This document shows positions 1 through 6,732 of a DNA stretch of 9,035 nucleotides, piece by piece; the first letter of the stretch is position 1, and each line of letters starts with the position of its first letter. Source of the DNA: Bacillota bacterium (GTDB taxonomy: Bacteria > Bacillota > Clostridia > Tissierellales > Sedimentibacteraceae); assembly GCA_029239575.1 (NCBI GenBank), contig JARBUP010000101.1, forward strand, positions 1-9,035. Direction: 5' to 3'. The notes beneath the pieces are model-generated. The model ran no database searches. It had not been told where the DNA came from and saw only the letters and a program-made list of their open reading frames with translations. A program made the translations under genes and the position numbers.

Positions 1-95
1 ATAAAAAGGTTTTTATAAATTTATTTAAAATAAAGTGAGTGAAAAGTAAAAATTACGTGAATATATAAATAGGTAAAGAATTTACGGAGGAAATA

Positions 96-644
96 ATGAA
101 TGATGATAAATTAGTTAAGCTTTTAAAGAAAAATCCATCCAAGGGTTTGTCCTGCGCAATAGATATTTATGGAGCATTAGTAAAAACAATAGTAACAAGG
201 ATTCTTGGATATGAAAATCAGCAGGATATAGAGGAATGTGTGTCCGATGTATTTGTTGAACTTTGGAAATCAATTAATAATTTTAACAAAGAAAAAGGGA
301 TATTTAAAAATTATATAATATCAATTGCACGTCACATTAGCATTAATACTTATAATAGAAAAATTAAAAAGAATTTGGCAACAACATTAGAAGAAGATTT
401 AGAGTTTAATATTGATTTAAATGATGAAGTGACAAAATCTATAAATAAAAAAATTATTAAAGATACATTAAAAAACTTACCCCAGCCGGACAAAGATATA
501 TTTATTAGACGGTATTATTTATATGAATCTGTAAAAGATATAGCATTTTCTTTGGATATAAATCCAAAAACAGTGGAAAACAAGCTATATAGGGGTAAGG
601 AAGTATTAAAGCAAGCTCTAATTAATAACGGAATTATTATATAA
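96..644 (+). CDS. ECF-type RNA polymerase sigma factor
   Basis: This is a 182-residue sigma-70 family protein of extracytoplasmic function (ECF) size, containing only regions 2 and 4. Region 2 covers about residues 19-89. It includes the acidic helix with ECVSDVFVELWKSI (47-60), which typically contacts core polymerase, and GIFKNYIISIARHISINTYN (68-87), matching the -10 recognition part. Region 4 covers about 119-174, with LPQPDKDIFIRRYY followed by a helix-turn-helix (DIAFSLDINPKTVENKLYRG, 148-167) that should read the -35 element. The start is set by GGAGG at 86-90, 5 nt before ATG. The next gene begins 26 nt downstream and encodes a probable membrane anti-sigma factor, so this sigma factor is probably held inactive until a signal arrives. 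No convincing autoregulatory ECF promoter was found in the 95 nt upstream. Family assignment is firm; subgroup and regulon are unknown. Confidence 0.93.
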   Translation: MNDDKLVKLLKKNPSKGLSCAIDIYGALVKTIVTRILGYENQQDIEECVSDVFVELWKSINNFNKEKGIFKNYIISIARHISINTYNRKIKKNLATTLEEDLEFNIDLNDEVTKSINKKIIKDTLKNLPQPDKDIFIRRYYLYESVKDIAFSLDINPKTVENKLYRGKEVLKQALINNGIII

Positions 645-670
645 AAGAAAAGAAAGGATTGATAAAATTT

Positions 671-2113
671 ATGAAAAAAATAAATGATCTTTTAAATGAT
701 TATGACATTATAGATGAGAATTTAAATATAAAAGAAGATAGCATGTCAGAAATAGAAAAATTAAGGATAAAAAATCTCACATTAGAAAAATTAGGATTAA
801 CAAATAAAAAATCAACAAAAAAAAGGTTGATTTTACCTTTAGCAGCTGCAATGACTTTAGTACTTTCATTTGCTGTAGTATTTGCACAGGGCGGAATATC
901 AAATGTTTATTATAAACTTTTTGGTGAAAATATTAAATATGTAAATGAAATAGGAACTGAAATAAATAAAGAGTATTCAAACAACGGGATTACATTAAAT
1001 GTCGCAAATATGTTGGGTGATGAAAACTCATTTTACATTATATTTGAACTAATTAATGAAAGTGGCGAAAGTTTCGAAAATATAAATTATATTGAATTTG
1101 AAGATTTAAACCTTGATTTTAATAGTTCAGGCGGATACACATATTATAAAATTGAAGATGATAATGAAAAAGATAATAAAGCTACATTTGTATTAATCGG
1201 AAACACGGCTAAAAAGGCGGTTAATAAAAAAATGACTTTGAAAATTAATAATTTTGCGGAATACAGTATAATAGAGCTTGATAAATTTGAGCCCTTTAAC
1301 TTTTTATCTGAAAATGAAGAATTTATAAAACAAAGCCTCACAAAAAATACTAAAAAGTCGCTAACACCTATCACAAGTGATATGCTTGAGGAAGAAAAAC
1401 AAAAAATTGAATATATGAACAGTTTAATACCTAATGAAATACTTCCTTTCAAACAGGAAAATATTATATTGGATGATAATAATCATATATCTGTGGATAA
1501 TATAGGTTTTGCAGAAGGAAGGCTGTGTATAAGATTTGCAGTTAATACTTTAAATACTGATGAATATATAAGTGAACTTTATTTTGTAAACAAAAATAAC
1601 CCTGATGACATTTTATACGGAGATATTTTATTCACTGATTCAGATTGGAATAACATATATGATTATTACAGTTTTAATATAAAAAATATGGAAGAGCTTA
1701 AAAATTATGATTTTAAATATTCAATAATGAAAGAAACTAAAAATACTGAAGGTAATTGGGATGTTTCTTTTAAAGCTGATTATAAAAATTCATCAAAAAA
1801 AATAAATGTTAATAAAGAAGTTGAGTTAGAGGGAAAAAGATATAAGATTGAAAATGTAAAATTATCTCCTATATCTTTAAATGTTGAATTAAAAAATAAT
1901 TTAATAGATAATATAGATAACCCTCAACATAATAATATATTAGATGAAGTTTCTGTTGTATTGAAAGATGGTTCAAATATTAAGAGTATCAGTTCTGGAT
2001 CAAGCAGTAATGCATTTTCAGCTTCTATTAATATGATATTTGAAAAACCAGTGGATGTTTTAACAATTGATTATATTAAAATAGGAGATATTAAAGTTTA
2101 TTTTAATGATTAA
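671..2113 (+). CDS. DUF4179-like membrane protein, probable anti-sigma factor
   Basis: This protein has an N-terminal cytoplasmic segment of about 50 residues, one hydrophobic membrane span (about 53-72, LILPLAAAMTLVLSFAVVFA) and an external region of about 400 residues. The sequence after the span (GGISNVYYKLFGENIKYVNE and the following ITLNVANMLGDENSFYIIFE) matches the DUF4179 pattern of proteins found beside ECF sigma factors. The last 100 residues (EGKRYKIENVKLSPISLNVE and after) resemble the DUF5643-type beta domain that often follows it. No HxxxCxxC zinc motif and no cysteine is visible in the N-terminal segment, so it is not a ZAS-type anti-sigma factor. The open frame extends to a TTG at 659, but that codon touches the AAAGGA ribosome site at 653-658. 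I therefore chose the ATG at 671, although its spacing of about 12 nt is long. It is cotranscribed with the sigma gene upstream. The anti-sigma role is inferred from context; the signal it senses is unknown. Confidence 0.82.
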   Translation: MKKINDLLNDYDIIDENLNIKEDSMSEIEKLRIKNLTLEKLGLTNKKSTKKRLILPLAAAMTLVLSFAVVFAQGGISNVYYKLFGENIKYVNEIGTEINKEYSNNGITLNVANMLGDENSFYIIFELINESGESFENINYIEFEDLNLDFNSSGGYTYYKIEDDNEKDNKATFVLIGNTAKKAVNKKMTLKINNFAEYSIIELDKFEPFNFLSENEEFIKQSLTKNTKKSLTPITSDMLEEEKQKIEYMNSLIPNEILPFKQENIILDDNNHISVDNIGFAEGRLCIRFAVNTLNTDEYISELYFVNKNNPDDILYGDILFTDSDWNNIYDYYSFNIKNMEELKNYDFKYSIMKETKNTEGNWDVSFKADYKNSSKKINVNKEVELEGKRYKIENVKLSPISLNVELKNNLIDNIDNPQHNNILDEVSVVLKDGSNIKSISSGSSSNAFSASINMIFEKPVDVLTIDYIKIGDIKVYFND

Positions 2114-2429
2114 GCACTTGAATATTTAATAAATGTAAAAAAATTATAATATTTATAAAATTTGTTTTTATGCGGTATACAATTTTAAAAAGTAAATGTT
2201 TTCATAAAAAGGTGTTGGAAATCCAGCGCCTTTTTTATATTTCTGTTGTTAAAATTTTATTGATGTGATAAACTGTATTCATAAATCATCAGCATTGTGA
2301 TATAAGTATTGCAAATGTTATACATATTGTTAAATTATGTTCGGTTTCAAATTATAAATTTAATAATAATTCGCAAAAGAAAAATTAAATAATCATAATG
2401 CATAAAATAAATTAATAGGGGAGACAGAG
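2114..2429. other. Intergenic region upstream of the SulP gene
   Basis: This 316-nt stretch has no convincing gene. It holds the intrinsic terminator at 2206-2237 and then about 190 nt of AT-rich sequence that must contain the promoter for the SulP gene. Several weak sigma-A-like pairs exist, for example TTGTTA, 17 nt, TAAACT starting near 2246, but none stands out. GGGGAG at about 2418-2423 is the ribosome site for the SulP ATG. No riboswitch or tRNA fold was recognised. Confidence 0.5.
2206..2237 (+). terminator. Intrinsic terminator after the sigma/anti-sigma pair
   Basis: A 13-bp stem (2206-2218 with 2223-2235, including two G-T pairs) closes a 4-nt AAAT loop and runs into a six-T tract. 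It lies 93 nt after the DUF4179 gene stop and should end that operon, separating it from the SulP gene. Confidence 0.85.
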
Positions 2430-4064
2430 ATGATAACACAGTTTATTCAAGATTTAAAACTTGAATTTAAAAATTACAATGGTAAAAAAATATCGCAGGA
2501 TGTGATGGCTGGGTTGACAGTCACGGCGGTTGCACTTCCTCTTGCACTTGCGTTTGGAGTGAGTTCTGGAGCGGATGCAGCATCTGGGCTTATAACAGCT
2601 ATAATTGCTGGTATTTTAATCGGTGGGTTATCAGGTGCTTCTTATCAAATATCAGGGCCGACAGGTGCTATGACGGCTATATTACTTTCGCTTTCAATTA
2701 AACATGGTATTGATGGAGTTTTTATGGCTGGAGTTATTTCGGGAATATTGCTTTTAATTGCTGCAGCGTTTCATTTTGGAAAACTCGTGTCATTTATACC
2801 TTCATCCGTTATAACAGGCTTCACATCAGGAATTGCAATCATAATTGCTTTAGGACAAGTTGATAACTTTTTTGGAACTGTATCCGAAGGGGAAAATGCA
2901 GTACAAAAATTGCTTTCTTACGGAGAACTTGGTTTTTCACCTAATCTTTACGCAATATTATTTGGGCTTTTAGTAATTGCTATAATGATTTTATGGCCTA
3001 AGAAATGGAATTCAAAATTTCCATCTTCATTAGCTGGAATTATAATCGCTTTAGCTATAAATTCTTTAGTAAATTTACCTGTAAATATAGTAGGAGATAT
3101 TCCAAGAACATTACTACCTCAAAACAGATTAACATTTAATGCAATTTCATTAAATCAAATTAAAATTTTATTAGGCCCTGCAGTTAGTATTGCTATGTTG
3201 GGAATGATAGAAAGCTTACTTTGTGGTGCTTCAGCTGGTAAAATGAAAAATGAAAAACTAAATGCTGACAGGGAATTGATTGCACAGGGAATAGGCAATG
3301 TAATTATTCCATTCTTTGGAGGTGTTCCTGCGACAGCAGCAATAGCTCGTACAAGTGTTGCAATTAAATCGGGTGGAAATACACGTTTTGTTAGTATATT
3401 TCATTCCTTAGGACTTCTTGCTTCTATGTTTTTATTAGGACCTATAATGTCAAAAATTCCATTAGCAGCACTTGCAGGTGTTTTAATAATGACTGCGTGG
3501 AGAATGAACGAGTGGAATGAAATTAAATATATATTTAAGAATAAATTTGGAACTTCCATGATTGAATTTGTAGTTACTATGACAGCTACAGTAATGTTTG
3601 ACCTTACAATTGCAATTGTTATTGGAGTTTTTATGGCAATTTTATTATTTGTAACTAAAAATTGTGAACTTAAAATAGATATTAGCCAAGTTGATATAAA
3701 AAGGATGAGAGGTCATGATATTACTGCGGATCATACTTATACTAAAATGGTATATTTAACAGGACCTTTATTTTTCGTTACTAAGGACAAATTTACTAAA
3801 ACTCTTGAAAAATTAGATGATACTAAAAATATAATTTTTTCTATGAGAGCTGTTACCAGTATAGATCAATCTGCAGTTACAGAATTTAAAGAGTTAGTTG
3901 AAAGTTTTAAAGAAAATGATGTAAATATATTGTTTTGTGGTGTTCAATCAGATGTAAAAGAAATGTTTGATCGTTCAGGATTAACTGAATTGGTAGGAGA
4001 AGACAATTTTTATTGGGATGCTATAGCGGCTATAAAATCTTTAGAAGAAAAAGAAGTTGCTTAA
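2430..4064 (+). CDS. SulP-family anion transporter with STAS domain
   Basis: This 544-residue protein has the usual length and order of bacterial SulP (SLC26-like) transporters. The membrane domain covers about residues 20-410. Its family signature is at 24-82, starting DVMAGLTVTAVALPLALAFG and containing the conserved QISGPTGAM (73-81). A cytoplasmic STAS domain covers about 430-540, with the STAS loop TSIDQSAVTEF near 476-486, where regulatory serines or threonines lie in homologues. It would sit in the cytoplasmic membrane and import an anion. In this family substrates include sulfate, bicarbonate and dicarboxylates, and the sequence alone does not decide which. No cysteine or sulfate assimilation gene and no carbonic anhydrase lies beside it. 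The start is supported by GGGGAG 6 nt before ATG. It is transcribed alone and ends 19 nt before a terminator shared with the convergent small-gene cluster. Confidence 0.92.
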   Translation: MITQFIQDLKLEFKNYNGKKISQDVMAGLTVTAVALPLALAFGVSSGADAASGLITAIIAGILIGGLSGASYQISGPTGAMTAILLSLSIKHGIDGVFMAGVISGILLLIAAAFHFGKLVSFIPSSVITGFTSGIAIIIALGQVDNFFGTVSEGENAVQKLLSYGELGFSPNLYAILFGLLVIAIMILWPKKWNSKFPSSLAGIIIALAINSLVNLPVNIVGDIPRTLLPQNRLTFNAISLNQIKILLGPAVSIAMLGMIESLLCGASAGKMKNEKLNADRELIAQGIGNVIIPFFGGVPATAAIARTSVAIKSGGNTRFVSIFHSLGLLASMFLLGPIMSKIPLAALAGVLIMTAWRMNEWNEIKYIFKNKFGTSMIEFVVTMTATVMFDLTIAIVIGVFMAILLFVTKNCELKIDISQVDIKRMRGHDITADHTYTKMVYLTGPLFFVTKDKFTKTLEKLDDTKNIIFSMRAVTSIDQSAVTEFKELVESFKENDVNILFCGVQSDVKEMFDRSGLTELVGEDNFYWDAIAAIKSLEEKEVA

Positions 4065-4083
4065 ATAATAGAATATAAAAATA

Positions 4084-4123
4084 AAACGGAAGAATATCAA
4101 CAATAAATTGAATTCTTCCGTTT
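4084..4123. terminator. Shared bidirectional terminator
   Basis: A perfect 12-bp stem (4084-4095 with 4112-4123, AAACGGAAGAAT and its complement) encloses a 16-nt loop. It lies between the convergent SulP gene and the small-gene cluster. On the minus strand it is followed by TTTTATTTTT, a good U-tract. On the plus strand the tail is TTTCATATAT, so termination there is probably weaker. Confidence 0.83.
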
Positions 4124-4144
4124 CATATATAATAATCGCTCATT

Positions 4145-4297
4145 TTAGTCTTCTTCCTGTTTTAGTCCTCTTTCGTGTAATTCACATGCATTTTGACTGC
4201 ATTTGCTATCAACATTATAAATGCAAGTTATAACTCCACATTTATTAAGAGTCATTTTAGAAACAACTTCTTTAATATCTTTTATTATCATACCCAT
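4145..4297 (-). CDS. Cys4 small peptide, DUF1540-like, distal copy
   Basis: This gene encodes 50 residues, beginning MGMIIKDIKEVVSKMTLNKC. An amphipathic, lysine-rich N-terminal segment (1-19) precedes a cysteine core with C20, C25, C33 and C38, spaced C-x4-C-x7-C-x4-C (core CGVITCIYNVDSKCSQNAC). The first three cysteines and the YN between them match the DUF1540 pattern. The fourth cysteine falls where DUF1540 usually has a hydrophobic residue, so the family match is tentative. Four spaced cysteines suggest a metal-binding or disulfide-stabilised miniprotein; this is inference. The ribosome site AGGGGGTG lies 4 nt before the first ATG, which favours that start over the ATG two codons later. 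It is the last of three tandem paralogs, 37 nt after its near-twin, and is followed by the shared terminator. No signal peptide or membrane span is seen. Confidence 0.8.
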   Translation of the reverse strand: MGMIIKDIKEVVSKMTLNKCGVITCIYNVDSKCSQNACELHERGLKQEED

Positions 4298-4334
4298 AAT
4301 TCACCCCCTAAATTTTTTTTATTATAATTTAATA

Positions 4335-4487
4335 TTAATCTTCTTCTTTTTTTAGTCCTCTTTCGTGTAATTCACATACATTTTGACTGCATCTGCTATC
4401 AACATTATAAATGCAAGTTATAACTCCACATTTATTAAGAGTCATTTTAGAAACAACATCTTTAATATCTTTTATTATTAAACTCAT
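4335..4487 (-). CDS. Cys4 small peptide, DUF1540-like, middle copy
   Basis: This gene encodes 50 residues, beginning MSLIIKDIKDVVSKMTLNKC, with C20, C25, C33 and C38 in the same C-x4-C-x7-C-x4-C arrangement. By hand count it matches the distal copy at 44 of 50 residues and 144 of 153 nucleotides, so the two separated recently. The acidic tail (KKEED) and the HERGL segment after the last cysteine are also shared. The ribosome site GGAGGT lies 6 nt before ATG. It starts 39 nt after the promoter-proximal copy and is probably translated from the same mRNA. No function is known to me. A small soluble metal-binding or redox-responsive protein is the simplest reading of the cysteines. Confidence 0.8.
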   Translation of the reverse strand: MSLIIKDIKDVVSKMTLNKCGVITCIYNVDSRCSQNVCELHERGLKKEED

Positions 4488-4526
4488 AATCTACCTCCAA
4501 ATATTTTATTTTGATATAATTTAATA

Positions 4527-4676
4527 TTAATCTTCTTGTTTTAAGCCTGTTTCAAATAGTTCGCATTCATTTTGGCTACACTTGCTATCTACATTAAATA
4601 TACAAGTTACTGCTCCGCATTTTTTTAAAGTCATTTTTGCAACAACATCCTTAATGTCTTTCATTTTAGTTTCCAT
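4527..4676 (-). CDS. Cys4 small peptide, DUF1540-like, promoter-proximal copy
   Basis: This gene encodes 49 residues, beginning METKMKDIKDVVAKMTLKKC, with C20, C25, C33 and C38 at the same positions as in its two paralogs. It shares about 35 of 49 residues with the middle copy, so it is the most diverged of the three. The invariant parts are KDIK, VV, KMTL, KCG, TCI, NVDS, CSQN and CEL, followed by GLK. The ribosome site GGAGG (4685-4689) lies 8 nt before ATG. An alternative ATG at codon 5 would give MKDIKDVVAK, but the ribosome spacing favours the first. It is the first gene after a strong promoter with an inverted-repeat operator candidate. The cytoplasmic location is inferred from the absence of a signal peptide. 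Function is unknown. Confidence 0.8.
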   Translation of the reverse strand: METKMKDIKDVVAKMTLKKCGAVTCIFNVDSKCSQNECELFETGLKQED

Positions 4677-4708
4677 CTTTATTTCCTCCGTAATTTTTAT
4701 TATGCTTT

Positions 4709-4737
4709 ATTATATCACCTAAAATGCAACTTGTAAA
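4709..4737 (-). promoter_or_regulatory. Sigma-A promoter of the Cys4 cluster
   Basis: On the minus strand, TTTACA (4737-4732) is followed after exactly 17 nt by a perfect TATAAT (4714-4709). Transcription would start near 4702, about 25 nt before the first start codon. It is among the best-matching promoters in the window and the likely promoter for all three small genes. Confidence 0.75.
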
Positions 4738-4749
4738 CAAAAAGTTGCA
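4725..4749. promoter_or_regulatory. Inverted-repeat operator candidate over the -35 box
   Basis: Perfect 8-bp arms TGCAACTT (4725-4732) and AAGTTGCA (4742-4749) are separated by 9 nt. The repeat covers the -35 element and part of the spacer of the Cys4 cluster promoter. A dimeric regulator bound here would be placed to block or modify polymerase binding. With no U-tract on either side it does not look like a terminator. No candidate regulator gene is in the window. Confidence 0.5.
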
Positions 4750-4918
4750 AAAAAAATAAAAAAAATATTAAAAACATGTACATTTCATGTCGAATTGCAT
4801 TGTTTTAAATATTTATTTCATTTGTGTATAATTAATTATGAAGAAAATACAGTTTTTGTTCTTTAATATGTGCAAGTATAAATTAAAAAACATCAAAAAC
4901 GACAAAAACTAAAATAAT

Positions 4919-4950
4919 AAAGAGCTACCTATTTGCATAGGTAGCTCTTT
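4919..4950 (-). terminator. Intrinsic terminator of the purine permease gene
   Basis: A perfect 14-bp stem (4919-4932 with 4937-4950, AAAGAGCTACCTAT and its complement) has a 4-nt loop. On the minus strand it ends in CTCTTTATTATTTT. It lies 64 nt after the permease stop and isolates that unit from the Cys4 cluster promoter. The stem is symmetrical enough to act on plus-strand transcripts as well. Confidence 0.88.
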
Positions 4951-5013
4951 GTATTTATAATATTGAAATTTATTAGTACCAGTTTGCGACTTATCGCAAC
5001 TTTGGTAAAAGAA

Positions 5014-6471
5014 CTATAATATAGCAAGAACAATAAAGTTTAAAATAAATAATAGTGTTGAAACAAATAATATAGGATGAACTTCACTAAATTTTCCTTT
5101 TAAAGCTTTAATTAAACAATAAGTGATGAAACCTGCAGCTATACCATAAGAAATGCTGTAACATAATCCCATAAATATTGAAGCGAAAAATGCTGGAACT
5201 GCTTCTTCAGGGTTTTCCCAGTTAATTTTAGCAAATGAAGATATCATCATTATACCAACTATAACTAAAATTGGAGATGTTGCAGCTGAAGGTACTATAC
5301 CTGCAATTGGTGTTAATAAAATGCAAAGTAAAAATAAAATAGCAGTAACTACGCTTGTTAATCCAGTACGTCCACCAGCTCCTATACCAGCAGCACTTTC
5401 AACATATGTTGTAGTATTAGATGTTCCAAAGATAGCTCCAACAGAAGTTGCTATTGCATCTGCAAACAATGCTTTATCCATTTTAGATTTAAATCCAGTA
5501 CTTGTTTCAAGAGAATTTTGATCTTCTGCACTAAATATACCAGCACGGCGGCCAGTTCCTATAAATGTTCCTATAGTATCAAATACATCTGATAAACTAA
5601 AAGCAAAAACTGTCATGATAACTAAAGGTATACGTGAGGCATCTGTAAACAAAGATTGCATTCCTTCTTTGCCAAATGCTGCTCCAAATGTAATTTGCAA
5701 ATCAGAAAATGCTTGACTGATACTTCCTGAAGTTAAACTTATTGAAGAAACATCAACAACTTTAAAAGGAATTCCAATTAAAGTTGTTAATATAATACTT
5801 ATAAGGATTCCACCTTTAACATTTTTAATATATAAAATAATTGTAATTAACAGTCCAATAAGTGCAAGTTGTGATGTAGGGTCAGTGAATTCTACAAGTC
5901 CAGGAACAATTCCTCCATTAGAAACTACAGAAAATATTCCGCTAAAAGTTCCATCTGAAGTAAAAGGTTCATTATTAATAGATAGTAAGCTTCCTGTTTC
6001 AGATATAAATTGTAGAAAACCACAACCTTTTAAACCTATATAAGCTATAAATATTCCAATACCTCCGCTTATTGCATTTTGTAAACTTTCTGGTATTGAT
6101 TTTATTATGCTTTTACGAATTTTTGTTACAGTAATTAAAATATTTACTAATCCACAAATGAAAACTAATGCTAAAGCTTGTTGCCAAGTAAATCCTAAAG
6201 CAAAACAAACAGTATATGTAAAAAATGCATTAAGTCCCATACCAGGTGCTTGCGCATATGGTACATTTGCGAATAATCCCATTACTAATGTTCCAACAGC
6301 AGCAGCTATTATTGTTGCAAGAAAAACTGCTTGAGAAGGCATGCCTGTTTGTGATAATATTGCGGGGTTCACAAAAATAATATAAGACATGGCAAAAAAC
6401 GTAGTAAATCCTGCTATTATTTCTGTAGAAATGTTTGTTCCGTTTTCTTTAAGTTTAAAAAACTTATCCAT
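5014..6471 (-). CDS. pbuG: Guanine/hypoxanthine permease, AzgA/PbuG-like (NCS2 superfamily)
   Basis: This 485-residue polytopic membrane protein should import purine bases by proton symport. Family hallmarks are the opening MDKFFKLKENGTNISTEIIA, the APGMGLNAFF motif (75-84), ESLQNAISGGIG (about 128-139), SLSDVFDTIGTFIG (about 292-305) and TTTYVESAAGIGAGGRTGL (about 353-371), all typical of AzgA, PbuG and PbuO. The frame is open nine codons further upstream to 6498. However, GGAGGA at 6478-6483 sits 6 nt before the ATG at 6471, within that extension, so the shorter form is almost certainly right. A guanine-class riboswitch in its leader (6666-6732) supports guanine or hypoxanthine as substrate over adenine. 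PbuG and PbuO cannot be separated by reading alone, so the symbol is provisional. It is transcribed alone, divergent from ilvD. Confidence 0.92.
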   Translation of the reverse strand: MDKFFKLKENGTNISTEIIAGFTTFFAMSYIIFVNPAILSQTGMPSQAVFLATIIAAAVGTLVMGLFANVPYAQAPGMGLNAFFTYTVCFALGFTWQQALALVFICGLVNILITVTKIRKSIIKSIPESLQNAISGGIGIFIAYIGLKGCGFLQFISETGSLLSINNEPFTSDGTFSGIFSVVSNGGIVPGLVEFTDPTSQLALIGLLITIILYIKNVKGGILISIILTTLIGIPFKVVDVSSISLTSGSISQAFSDLQITFGAAFGKEGMQSLFTDASRIPLVIMTVFAFSLSDVFDTIGTFIGTGRRAGIFSAEDQNSLETSTGFKSKMDKALFADAIATSVGAIFGTSNTTTYVESAAGIGAGGRTGLTSVVTAILFLLCILLTPIAGIVPSAATSPILVIVGIMMISSFAKINWENPEEAVPAFFASIFMGLCYSISYGIAAGFITYCLIKALKGKFSEVHPILFVSTLLFILNFIVLAIL

Positions 6472-6599
6472 TAAGTATCCTCCTAATATTTCTAACATAT
6501 TTAAGTATTTGTCTTAAATATATAAACTATTAATATTCTTAAAATTAATTTCTTGTATTATAGTATTTTCATTATTTATAGGAAAATTATGAATAGTAA

Positions 6600-6632
6600 A
6601 AATAAAAAAAGCGAATAGTTATAACTACTCGC
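6600..6632 (-). terminator. Riboswitch-controlled terminator in the permease leader
   Basis: On the minus strand a 10-arm hairpin (6632-6611, GCGAGTAGTT paired with AACTATTCGC, one G-U) is followed at once by seven T residues and more T-rich sequence. It lies 33 nt after the aptamer P1 helix and about 130 nt before the permease start. It is the expected expression platform: ligand-bound aptamer leaves it free to form and stop transcription. Confidence 0.85.
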
Positions 6633-6665
6633 ATCATATACGTGAAAATTCACATTAAGAATTAC

Positions 6666-6732
6666 TCAATAGTCAAACAATTTACGGTTGTTTGGTAGAA
6701 ACTTTGGATCCATATTATCCATATTATATTGA
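6666..6732 (-). promoter_or_regulatory. Guanine-class purine riboswitch aptamer
   Basis: Read on the minus strand, this segment fits the purine aptamer throughout. P1 is TCAAT (6732-6728) with ATTGA (6670-6666). Next come ATAAT and P2 TGGAT/ATCCA around loop AATATGG. The core GTTTCTACC follows, then P3 AAACAA/TTGTTT around loop CCGTAAA, and the closing GACTAT. The two loops carry the bases known to make the loop-loop contact. The specificity base in GACTAT is C (position 6672), which reads guanine or hypoxanthine in this class; adenine riboswitches have U there. P1 is only 5 bp and AT-rich. Confidence 0.95.

Larger units (their letters stand above)
4145..4676 (-). repeat. Tandem triplication of the Cys4 peptide gene
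   Basis: Three units repeat with periods of 190 and 192 bp. The duplicated unit includes flanking DNA: 23 bp spanning the 3' end and downstream flank of the middle copy (4323-4345) recur exactly at 4515-4537 behind the proximal copy. This supports tandem duplication over independent acquisition. Copies distal and middle are about 94% identical in the coding part; the proximal copy is older or faster evolving. Confidence 0.85.

Noticed and set aside
659..670. TTG start four codons upstream for the DUF4179 protein
   Set aside because: The only ribosome-like sequence (AAAGGA) abuts the TTG with no spacing, so initiation there is implausible.
1144..1452. Minus-strand frame of 102 codons
   Set aside because: It lies wholly inside the DUF4179 gene on the opposite strand. 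Its serine- and leucine-rich, low-complexity translation is a shadow of the real frame, and no ribosome site supports it.
4323..4537. CRISPR array
   Set aside because: The repeats are about 190 bp apart, contain open reading frames with ribosome sites, and lack short unique spacers.
4145..4676. RiPP (SCIFF-type) precursor peptides
   Set aside because: The cysteine spacing and the lysine-rich N-terminus do not match SCIFF precursors. No radical SAM maturase or other modifying enzyme lies nearby.
5321..5521. Plus-strand frame of 66 codons inside the permease gene
   Set aside because: It is antisense to a strongly conserved coding region of the permease. It has no ribosome site or recognisable domain.
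6107..6334. Plus-strand frame of 75 codons inside the permease gene
   Set aside because: It is antisense to the conserved APGMGLNAFF region, and its composition reflects the reverse complement of membrane codons.
6472..6498. Nine-codon upstream extension of the permease
   Set aside because: The GGAGGA ribosome site for the ATG at 6471 lies inside this extension, and homologues typically begin at MxKFFKLKENG.
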